Positions 57,413 through 64,000 of a stretch of 64,000 nucleotides of DNA are shown here, in pieces (the stretch's first letter is position 1; every line of letters starts with the position of its first letter). The stretch lies in contig NZ_CP066370.1 of the NCBI RefSeq assembly GCF_016406325.1, positions 2,170,001 to 2,234,000 on the forward strand. The letters run 5' to 3'. The DNA comes from Shewanella putrefaciens. Its GTDB lineage: Bacteria > Pseudomonadota > Gammaproteobacteria > Enterobacterales > Shewanellaceae. The notes beneath the pieces were generated by a model, which saw nothing but the letters and a program-made list of their open reading frames with translations, did no database searches and was not told where the DNA came from. Position numbers and translations under genes: made by a program.

Positions 57413-58468
57413 TTAAATATTTTTAAATCTATGCACCGTTATTTGTTTATAGGGTTTATTTGCCTCTAACATAACACTCGGAAAATGAGCAATATTGACG
57501 GCATTAGGATAACCATGGGTTTCTAAACATAAACCTTGATATTGATTTAACGGTTTTCCATGATTATCAAGCCGCGTACCATCCAAAAAATTACCACTAT
57601 AAAATTGCACGCCTAATTCTGTGGTACTGATTTCCAATTCACGTCCTGAAATAGGTTCGATTAATGTGGCGATGGTTTTTAAGCATGAGGTATTGTCTAT
57701 ATCCTTCGACATCACAAAATAGTGGTCATAACCATTACTTAATTTATGAATATCTTCAGATATGGATTTTATTTGACGAAAATCGAAGGGGGTATCATCG
57801 ACTAAAACCAATTCACCCGTAGGAATTTGCTCAGAATCTAAGGCTAAAATATGACTCGCATTGAGTTGTAAGTTATGGCCTAAGATGCCATGTTGCTTGT
57901 CAGATGCGAGATTCCAATAGGCATGATTTGTGAGACAAACCGGAGTGGTTTGGTCAGAGAGTGCATCGTAAATTAGGGTCAACTCATTGCTTTCGCTAAG
58001 GCGATATTCGACTGTTACGGATAAATCCCCAGGATAACCTTGATCACCATCAGGACTCTGTATTCTAAAGATGGCACCAACAGCATCGGAATATTGCTTA
58101 GTTTCACATTGCCAAACACAGTGACTTAAGCCTTGCGGACCACCGTGAAGTTGGTTATTACCTTCATTCGGGGTTAATACAATGGTTTGACCCTTTAAAG
58201 AAAATGCCGCTCCACCAATTCGATTTGCAACGCGGCCTGCAGTAATACCAAAATAATAAGGATTTATTGCCCAATCTTGAATATTCTGATAACTCAAACT
58301 GAGATCAATGGTTTTATCTTCTTTTCCATAGAGTTTGACAGACCAAATACTTGCACCATAACTCGATAACACTACTTCCAAACCATGACTATTCGTTAAT
58401 GTTATTAACTCTAATGGTGCAGGAAAGGCACTATGTGTTAATTTTTGTGTAGAGATTGAGAGTGACAT
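57413..58468 (-). CDS. Aldose 1-epimerase (mutarotase)
   Basis: Interconverts alpha and beta sugar anomers, here probably arabinose. It has 351 residues from the ATG at 58466-58468 (MSLSISTQKL; the frame opens 13 codons earlier). GalM-type features: GRVANRIGGAAF (arginine site), NQLHGGPQGLSHCVW with the catalytic His, CLTNHAYWNLA with the second His, and QFYSGNFLDG. An anomer-specific dehydrogenase encoded next to it would need it. There is no signal peptide, so it is cytosolic. Confidence 0.88.
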   Translation of the reverse strand: MSLSISTQKLTHSAFPAPLELITLTNSHGLEVVLSSYGASIWSVKLYGKEDKTIDLSLSYQNIQDWAINPYYFGITAGRVANRIGGAAFSLKGQTIVLTPNEGNNQLHGGPQGLSHCVWQCETKQYSDAVGAIFRIQSPDGDQGYPGDLSVTVEYRLSESNELTLIYDALSDQTTPVCLTNHAYWNLASDKQHGILGHNLQLNASHILALDSEQIPTGELVLVDDTPFDFRQIKSISEDIHKLSNGYDHYFVMSKDIDNTSCLKTIATLIEPISGRELEISTTELGVQFYSGNFLDGTRLDNHGKPLNQYQGLCLETHGYPNAVNIAHFPSVMLEANKPYKQITVHRFKNI

Positions 58469-58570
58469 ATGAGTGCTTTCACCTTTTATAATAAGTTTTC
58501 TCAGCACTCATCCTCAGCTATCTATGTAAGATAATGACGACTTAATCAACAAAGACTTTATTGTTAATGA

Positions 58571-59341
58571 TTAAATCCAACCACCATCTACAATAAAATT
58601 TTGTGCAGTGCAGAGTTTGCTATCATCGGCCGCCAAAAATAACGCCATAGCGGCAATATCTTCAGGCATCACATATTCTTTAATACATTGATTATCTTCA
58701 ATATGTTTTGCCGTATCCTTATCAACCCAGTGCGTTAATTGACGCTTCGTCATCACCCAACCTGGGGTCAAGGTATTAATTCGAATTCTATCTTTACCTA
58801 AATCCGCAGCTAATCCGCGAGTCAATCCCATAGCACCAGCTTTAGAGGCGGTATAGCCTGCCATACCCGGCTGGCGATTATGCCAACTCATTGAGCCTAA
58901 ATTGATCACTGAACCGCCACCCAGACGTTGCATTTGCGGCCTTACCGCTTGCACTGCAAAAAAATAATGCCGTAAATTGGTGTTTAAACAGTGATCCCAA
59001 TACTCAGGAGTCACTTCATCTATGCTATGGCGCTCATCGCAGGCGGCGTTATTAATCAATACCGCAATGGTTCCAATTTCCTGCTCTATCTGCGTAACGA
59101 CGTTTTTTAGTGCTGCAATATCCACGAGATCACAGGGATAAAATTTCACTATTGCATCGGGCATACTGGCTAATAAGGTACTAACAAGTTGATTTGATTC
59201 CGTTATAAGTATGTCGGCAAATGCAACTTTTGCGCCCTGCTCTAAGAATGATCTCACTAAACAGGCGCCAATACCCGTACCGCCACCACTGATAAAAATG
59301 GTTTTTCCTTTCAAGCTCGGGTATTGATTACTTAACTTCAT
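58571..59341 (-). CDS. SDR pentose (L-arabinose) 1-dehydrogenase, XylB-like
   Basis: A 256-residue short-chain dehydrogenase predicted to oxidise L-arabinose to its lactone with NAD(P). Cofactor motif GGGTGIGA is at 19-26, NNAA near 97, S150 and Y163-T-A-S-K167 are catalytic, and the C-terminal segment is CTAQNFIVDGGW. Phrases such as PSLKGKTIFISGGG, DERH and NLRH recall Caulobacter D-xylose dehydrogenase XylB. Substrate is assigned from context: dehydratase upstream, mutarotase downstream, lactonase at the far end of the locus. Confidence 0.82.
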   Translation of the reverse strand: MKLSNQYPSLKGKTIFISGGGTGIGACLVRSFLEQGAKVAFADILITESNQLVSTLLASMPDAIVKFYPCDLVDIAALKNVVTQIEQEIGTIAVLINNAACDERHSIDEVTPEYWDHCLNTNLRHYFFAVQAVRPQMQRLGGGSVINLGSMSWHNRQPGMAGYTASKAGAMGLTRGLAADLGKDRIRINTLTPGWVMTKRQLTHWVDKDTAKHIEDNQCIKEYVMPEDIAAMALFLAADDSKLCTAQNFIVDGGWI

Positions 59342-59400
59342 AACTCAACCTTTATTAAAATAATTATTTGGTTTTATTATAAAAGAAAAAGTGTCCATGT

Positions 59401-61134
59401 TTAATGGGAATGTGCCGGAATATCAGCACCCCGACATCCCACTAGAAAATCAAAATCACACCCTTCATCGGCCTGCAACACTCTTTCCCTAAAAAGGGAT
59501 AAATAACCACTGCTGACAGGAAGTTGCTTAACCAAGGCGATTTTTGCTAACCGATCCGCTAATTCTTCGTCACTAATCTCTAGTTGCAGTACGCCAGCAA
59601 AAGTATCGAGTGCGATCACATCACCATTTTGTACCGCAGCTAGTGGGCCTAAGTCCTGTGACTCGGGGACAACATGCAATACGACTGTTCCAAATGCAGT
59701 ACCACTCATTCGCGCATCCGAAATCCTAACCATATCTTTAATCCCTTTTTTTAACAGCTTAGGTGGCAATCCCATATTGCCGACCTCAGCCATTCCAGGA
59801 TATCCCTTCGGGCCGCAATTTTTGAGCACCATGATGCTCGTTTCATCAATCGCAAGTTCGGGATCATTTATGCGGGCGTTGTAATCATCAAAGCTCTCAA
59901 ACACGACCGCTTTACCACGATGTTTCATTAAATGCGGACTGGCTGCAGAAGGTTTAATCACTGCACCTCGAGGGGCCAAGTTTCCCTTTAATACTCTGAT
60001 CCCACCATTTTCAACTAAGGGTGTATCAATACTCATGATCACGTCTCGGTTGTAACAAGGTGCATTTGCCACATTTTCCCAGAGCGTTTTCCCATTCACT
60101 GTTAAGGTATTTTTACTCAATAAATGATGGTTAAAGAGTTCTTTTAGCACTGCGGGTAAACCTCCTGCATAGTAAAAATCCTCCATCAAATACTGACCCG
60201 AGGGCTTAAGATTGACTATCGTCGGTACATCATAGCCATACGACCAATCATCCAGTGACAAATCAACCCCTATTCGCCCCGCTATGGCTTTTAAGTGGAT
60301 AACCGCATTGGTCGAGCCGCCAATCGCCGCATTGGTTTTTATCGCATTGATAAATGCTTCACGCGTGAGCACTTTTGAAAGCGTTAAATCCTCATGGACC
60401 ATATCGACAATACGCATTCCAGACATATGGGCTAAGACATAACGTCTTGAATCAACAGCAGGAATAGCCGCATTTTGTGGCAAACTGGTGCCTAAACTTT
60501 CTGCCATGCAGGCCATAGTCGATGCCGTTCCCATGGTATTACAAGTACCCGTTGAACGTGACATATCGGCTTCGGCATTCATAAACTCAGCCAAGCTAAT
60601 ATTTCCTGCTTTATATTCTTGATGCAGTTCCCAGACTAAAGTGCCAGACCCTACATCTTTCCCTTTATGTTTACCATTTAGCATAGGCCCACCCGTCACG
60701 ACTATGGTGGGTAAATTGCAACTGGCCGCCCCCATGAGTAAAGCCGGCGTTGTTTTATCACAACCCACTAAGAGCACCACACCATCAATCGGATTGCCTC
60801 GAATAGCTTCTTCGGTATCCATCGCGGCCAAATTACGCGTTAACATGGCACTGGGGCGTAAATTAGATTCGCCATTAGAAAATACTGGAAATTCCACTGG
60901 GATCCCCCCTGCTTCACGGATCCCATTTTTAACTCTTTCAGCCAATTCCCGCAGATGACCGTTGCAGGGCGTTAACTCCGACCAAGTATTGCAAATACCA
61001 ATAACAGGCCGGTTGTGAAAGTGATGCTCTGGAATGCCTTGGTTTTTCATCCAACTACGATACATAAAACCATTTTTATCATCGCTACCAAACCAGCTTG
61101 CGGAACGAAGTGCTTTTGTTTTTTTATTCTGCAT
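59401..61134 (-). CDS. IlvD/Edd-family sugar-acid dehydratase (probable L-arabonate dehydratase)
   Basis: Iron-sulfur dehydratase of 577 residues, predicted to convert L-arabonate to 2-keto-3-deoxy-L-arabonate. Cluster cysteines lie in GICNTWSELTPCNGH, VGCDKTTPALLMGAASCN and STGTCNTMGTAST. The length and the N-terminal RSASWFG match pentonate dehydratases (AraC/XylD type) rather than IlvD or Edd. AAGG precedes the ATG. It is the first gene of a minus-strand run reaching 51653: dehydratase, dehydrogenase, mutarotase, four transporter genes, arabinofuranosidase. Confidence 0.87.
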   Translation of the reverse strand: MQNKKTKALRSASWFGSDDKNGFMYRSWMKNQGIPEHHFHNRPVIGICNTWSELTPCNGHLRELAERVKNGIREAGGIPVEFPVFSNGESNLRPSAMLTRNLAAMDTEEAIRGNPIDGVVLLVGCDKTTPALLMGAASCNLPTIVVTGGPMLNGKHKGKDVGSGTLVWELHQEYKAGNISLAEFMNAEADMSRSTGTCNTMGTASTMACMAESLGTSLPQNAAIPAVDSRRYVLAHMSGMRIVDMVHEDLTLSKVLTREAFINAIKTNAAIGGSTNAVIHLKAIAGRIGVDLSLDDWSYGYDVPTIVNLKPSGQYLMEDFYYAGGLPAVLKELFNHHLLSKNTLTVNGKTLWENVANAPCYNRDVIMSIDTPLVENGGIRVLKGNLAPRGAVIKPSAASPHLMKHRGKAVVFESFDDYNARINDPELAIDETSIMVLKNCGPKGYPGMAEVGNMGLPPKLLKKGIKDMVRISDARMSGTAFGTVVLHVVPESQDLGPLAAVQNGDVIALDTFAGVLQLEISDEELADRLAKIALVKQLPVSSGYLSLFRERVLQADEGCDFDFLVGCRGADIPAHSH

Positions 61135-61200
61135 TGTTACACCTTCGTTTTACCTCTGCTTAGTGCCCGACTCGCCTATTCACACCTATTTTCAGTACGT

Positions 61201-61214
61201 GCGGTATTTACCGC
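61201..61214. promoter_or_regulatory. Perfect 14-base palindrome in the dehydratase / GH43 divergent region
   Basis: GCGGTA-TT-TACCGC, 67 bases before the dehydratase start. It differs from the TAGTATKA motif; it may be a second operator or a chance hairpin. Confidence 0.3.
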
Positions 61215-61293
61215 GAAGCTAAGGCAAATAATGGCGATTAAAAGACTGTCGTTAACAATTCGTACTTTAAAGATTGCTAGCGAGTAAAAGTAT

Positions 61294-61312
61294 TGGTATT
61301 ACTATAATACTA
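61294..61312. promoter_or_regulatory. Candidate AraR operator, dehydratase operon / GH43
   Basis: TGGTATTA-CTA-TAATACTA, arms symmetric at seven of eight positions. It lies between the divergent dehydratase operon and GH43 gene, 27 bases before the GH43 ATG. It is the best full palindrome of the motif found in the locus. Confidence 0.55.
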
Positions 61313-61338
61313 AAATGTCAAAAAACAATAGAGGAATT

Positions 61339-62274
61339 ATGAAAAAAACGCTTTTGAGTATTTGCTTAGCCTTTAGCTCAGCGACATTTGCGGCAAATCC
61401 GTTGTTTTCAGATGTGTTTACTGCCGATCCCGCCGCAATCGTTCATCAAGATACTGTGTACTTGTATACGGGACATGATGTGGCCAAAGACAACAAAACC
61501 TTTTTTGAAATGCATGATTGGTTAGTCTTTAGCTCCAAGGACATGGTTAATTGGACTGCGCATGGCAGTAAACTGTCAGTCAAAGATTTTAGTTGGGCCA
61601 AAGGTGATGCATGGGCTAGCCATGTCATTGAAAAAGAAGGTAAGTTCTATTGGTTTGTCACAGCAAGGCACGCAAAAATTAATGGTTTTGCCATTGGTGT
61701 AGCTGTTGCAGATAGTCCATTAGGCCCCTTCAAGGACGCCAGAGGCACTGCGTTAATCACTAACGATATGACAACCGATACTGATATCGATTGGGATGAT
61801 ATAGACCCTGCCGTGTTTATCGATGACGACAAACAAGCTTATTTATTTTGGGGGAACACTAAACCTCGTTATGCCAAACTTAAAGCCAATATGATTGAAC
61901 TCGATGGGCCGATTCATTCTATTGATGTGCCTAACTTTACTGAAGCACTCTGGGTCCATAAAAAAGATCACACTTATTATCTTTCCTATGCGTCTGGTTT
62001 TCCTGAAAAAATTGCCTATGCAACCAGTCACAGTATTAATGGCCCTTGGAAATACCAAGGAATTCTTAATGAAGTTGCCGGTAATTCACCGACAAATCAT
62101 CAAGCCATTATCGAATTTAAAGGCAAATCCTACTTTATCTATCACACAGGTGCTTCGCAGGATAATGGTGGAGAGTTTAGACGTTCTGTGGCAATTGACC
62201 CGCTCTACTACAATGAAGATGGCACCATTAAACGTATTCATATGACCACAGAAGGTATTTCAGCGGCACAATAG
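61339..62274 (+). CDS. Secreted GH43 glycosidase (arabinofuranosidase/xylosidase type)
   Basis: A 311-residue GH43 enzyme with signal peptide (1-18, ending TFAA). D30 (FTADPAAIV), D156 (DIDPAVFID) and E202 (NFTEALWVH) are the likely catalytic residues. GAGG five to six bases before the ATG at 61339 selects this start over one eight codons earlier. It is divergent from the dehydratase operon, sharing the promoter region. It could remove terminal arabinose (or xylose) in the periplasm. Confidence 0.85.
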   Translation: MKKTLLSICLAFSSATFAANPLFSDVFTADPAAIVHQDTVYLYTGHDVAKDNKTFFEMHDWLVFSSKDMVNWTAHGSKLSVKDFSWAKGDAWASHVIEKEGKFYWFVTARHAKINGFAIGVAVADSPLGPFKDARGTALITNDMTTDTDIDWDDIDPAVFIDDDKQAYLFWGNTKPRYAKLKANMIELDGPIHSIDVPNFTEALWVHKKDHTYYLSYASGFPEKIAYATSHSINGPWKYQGILNEVAGNSPTNHQAIIEFKGKSYFIYHTGASQDNGGEFRRSVAIDPLYYNEDGTIKRIHMTTEGISAAQ

Positions 62275-62301
62275 CAGTTTAAGTCCTCATGTCAGCGAAA
62301 A

Positions 62302-62334
62302 ACAAAAAGGTGATCTAATGGCAAAGATCACCTT
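62302..62334 (-). terminator. Terminator of the GntR regulator gene
   Basis: Ten-base stem AAGGTGATCT / AGATCACCTT. On the minus strand it is followed by TTTGTTTTT, so it serves the regulator rather than the convergent GH43 gene. Confidence 0.85.
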
Positions 62335-62348
62335 ATGTAACAAACAGA

Positions 62349-63065
62349 TTAGTCTCGCTCAATATTTTTCTTTAATGTTTCTTGGGAAGTCGACAGCAGC
62401 TTATTCATTTCGGCTTTGGCACGCACGCTGTCTCCTGCCGCTATCGCGGTATAAATGGCCTTATGACCCGGAAGTGATTGTAGAAAATCATCTTGAATCG
62501 TACTGCTTAATCTAAACAATTCCAGCAATGCCGATTGAATGGAGACACCCAAAGACACCATAAATTCGTTATTGGTGGCATCCAGAATCGCCATATGAAA
62601 CTCGATATCTGAGGTATATACCTCATCCGTACCCAGCTGTGCGGCTTCCATTTTGGCATAGGCAGCTTCAATGATTTCAAGCTGCTCTGGCGTACGTTTT
62701 TTAGCGGCCAATTCTGCGGCGGCTGGCTCAAACACCTCACGAATTTCATACAACGAAGTGTAAAACTCTGGCGACGGTTTAGATTGGGAAAACCAGTTTA
62801 AGATCACAGGATCAAACATGTTCCAATGACGACGCTCACGAATGCGGGTACCCAGTTTCGGCCGAGATTCGATTAGCCCCTTAGCCGTCAGCACCTTAAA
62901 TGCCTCCCTTAACGATGTACGGGAGACCTCAAGTTCTTCACAGATGGTATTTTCATTAGGAATATATTCACCTGGTGCATAAAAACCGCCAACAATACGA
63001 GAACCCAGTTCGCTAGCCACCCAGTTGTGGATATTTTGCGGTCGGTTGTTTGCCTGATTTGCCAT
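62349..63065 (-). CDS. araR: FadR-type GntR transcription regulator (probable arabinose regulator)
   Basis: A 238-residue repressor-type protein. The N-terminal winged helix (about 10-75) has the GntR phrases GEYIPNENTICEELEVSRTSLREAFKVL and KGLIESRPKLGTRI (given in part). The C-terminal FCD ligand domain (about 95-225) has YEIREVFEPAAAELAA, FHMAILDATNN and PGHKAIYTAI, with the Asp and His residues that bind a metal and an effector in this family. As the only regulator in the locus it likely controls the surrounding arabinose genes. The symbol follows that inference, not sequence alone. A TAGTATTA half-site lies 81 bases upstream of its start, suggesting autoregulation. Confidence 0.82.
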   Translation of the reverse strand: MANQANNRPQNIHNWVASELGSRIVGGFYAPGEYIPNENTICEELEVSRTSLREAFKVLTAKGLIESRPKLGTRIRERRHWNMFDPVILNWFSQSKPSPEFYTSLYEIREVFEPAAAELAAKKRTPEQLEIIEAAYAKMEAAQLGTDEVYTSDIEFHMAILDATNNEFMVSLGVSIQSALLELFRLSSTIQDDFLQSLPGHKAIYTAIAAGDSVRAKAEMNKLLSTSQETLKKNIERD

Positions 63066-63145
63066 TGCGCCCTCTTTTGTCTTAGAAAATATGCCGAACT
63101 CAATCTAGATGAATAGGTGATAAACCTAAGATTTATCTAATGTTA

Positions 63146-63153
63146 TAATACTA
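63146..63153 (-). promoter_or_regulatory. Candidate AraR half-site before its own gene
   Basis: On the minus strand TAGTATTA. Ten bases here (63144-63153, TATAATACTA) differ at one position from 61303-61312, apart from the first base identical in the core TAATACTA. The other half is not conserved. Confidence 0.4.
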
Positions 63154-63268
63154 CCTTTCCCTAAAAACGTAACAGGTAATTTTCATAAAGCCAAGAATTT
63201 ATGGGGATTTCAACCAAAGAAAAACATTGGTTTAGGTTTTTAGGGATAAGCCAATAATTGAACCAAGC

Positions 63269-63874
63269 CTATGCCGTCAGAAAGTAATCATTTTGGATAT
63301 CAAAATCGACAAGGACATCGACGACAAACATTCCTGCTGACTTAGCCGCTTGAATACCTGCTTTTGCATCTTCAAATACGATGCAGCGCGCTGGCGCGAT
63401 CCCCATCAATTCGGCGCAGCGTAAAAAGGTATCTGGAGCAGGTTTGGGTTCACTGACCTGATCTGCGCCTACCACATGATCGACCAGTTCAAGCAAACCA
63501 CACAAGGTTAATATCTCAACCGCTTCGCCAGTATAGGCCCCCGTTCCCACCGCCATAGGACGCTTCCCCTTATTTTGCTTAGCAAACTCGATTAAACGAG
63601 TCGGCTTAACATATAAATGCATGGTTTCTCGTACCAAGGCTTCTTTATACTCATTCATCGCTTCATAGCTTGCGGTTGGCGTGACGCCAAAATGGGCGAT
63701 AAGTATTTCAAGTGTTCCAATGGTCGGTACGCCAGCAAGAGAGCGCATTAACGCTGCATCAATCGGGATCCCAAAGTGACTTAGTGTTTGTCGCCATGCC
63801 TGTTCATGTAGCTGACCGCTGTCCACCAAAGTGCCATCCATATCAAAAATAATGCCATCAAAATTTGTATACAT
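63269..63874 (-). CDS. yqaB: HAD-family phosphatase, YqaB-like
   Basis: Haloacid-dehalogenase superfamily hydrolase, 201 residues from the ATG at 63872-63874 (a TTG four codons upstream is possible). Motif I is IIFDMDGTLVDSG with the nucleophile Asp, motif II MAVGTG, motif III Lys in EPKPAPDTF and motif IV VFEDAKAG. The whole resembles E. coli YqaB, which acts on fructose-1-phosphate and 6-phosphogluconate. It lies beside the arabinose regulator but no shared promoter or operon is visible, so a role in the pathway is uncertain. Confidence 0.82.
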   Translation of the reverse strand: MYTNFDGIIFDMDGTLVDSGQLHEQAWRQTLSHFGIPIDAALMRSLAGVPTIGTLEILIAHFGVTPTASYEAMNEYKEALVRETMHLYVKPTRLIEFAKQNKGKRPMAVGTGAYTGEAVEILTLCGLLELVDHVVGADQVSEPKPAPDTFLRCAELMGIAPARCIVFEDAKAGIQAAKSAGMFVVDVLVDFDIQNDYFLTA

Positions 63875-63945
63875 GTTGTGTTTCAACCTCTTGGACGGGG
63901 AACCATTAGCAAATAAAGAACTCAGCTTCGGACATAAAATACAAA

Positions 63946-63961
63946 GCCGCCCTAGGGCGGC
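63946..63961 (-). terminator. Palindrome at right edge, probable terminator of an unseen gene
   Basis: Perfect eight-base arms GCCGCCCT / AGGGCGGC. On the minus strand TTTGTATTTT follows, so it likely ends a minus-strand gene beyond the window. Confidence 0.6.
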
Positions 63962-64000
63962 TCTTAACTTAAGAAGATAAATTATAGCCCTCTTGCTAGG

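Overview
The window reads as chromosomal DNA of a Shewanella species or a very close marine gammaproteobacterium. The evidence is gene order and protein type. The block thrS-infC-rpmI-rplT / trxB / ald / lrp is present. So is ribE-norM followed by two tRNA-Val(GAC) genes, an order shared with E. coli. The run aroA-cmk-rpsA-ihfB-lapA-lapB-pyrF, a Pho-type secreted phosphatase and a chromosomal AmpC fit the same assignment. The sugar-uptake genes resemble the L-arabinofuranose transporter described in Shewanella. Genus is an inference; no rRNA is present.

Layout. 1-9.6 kb: housekeeping genes. These are lrp and ald (divergent), trxB, the translation operon thrS-infC-rpmI-rplT on the minus strand, riboflavin synthase, a MATE pump and two identical tRNA-Val genes. 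The thrS leader carries two hairpins that look like tRNA-Thr anticodon arms. infC appears to start at AUA. 10-23.3 kb: single genes for periplasmic and stress functions. These include ecotin, a RecQ-like helicase, a Tat-exported PhoX-type phosphatase behind a candidate Pho box, a DTW-domain tRNA modification enzyme with a disrupted 5' end, AmpC, an EmrD-type pump, PssA and a PBP4-type carboxypeptidase. 23.4-35.1 kb: an acyl-CoA dehydrogenase, a DUF2058 protein, a dienoyl-CoA-reductase-like SDR, the long minus-strand run aroA to pyrF, and an aromatic aminotransferase.

35.1-63.2 kb is an L-arabinose/arabinan utilisation locus. It holds a large lipoprotein endo-arabinanase, a TonB-dependent receptor, further secreted GH43 enzymes and a GPH symporter with a cytosolic-type GH43 gene (frameshifted). 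It also has a four-gene furanose ABC importer, a mutarotase, a pentose dehydrogenase, a lactonase, a sugar-acid dehydratase, a chemoreceptor and a FadR-type GntR regulator. The inferred flow is: polymer cut at the surface, uptake through the outer membrane, trimming in the periplasm, import of L-arabinofuranose, then oxidation through lactone and arabonate to 2-keto-3-deoxy-arabonate. No araBAD is present. The last enzymes of the oxidative route are not in the window. A shared short motif (TAGTATKA or TAGTCATA) lies in most promoter regions of the locus and is a candidate operator for the GntR protein. A YqaB-type phosphatase closes the window.

Two genes (the DTW protein and the cytosolic GH43) are each broken by what looks like one extra C in a short C-tract. 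These may be real inactivation, slippage switches or sequencing errors.
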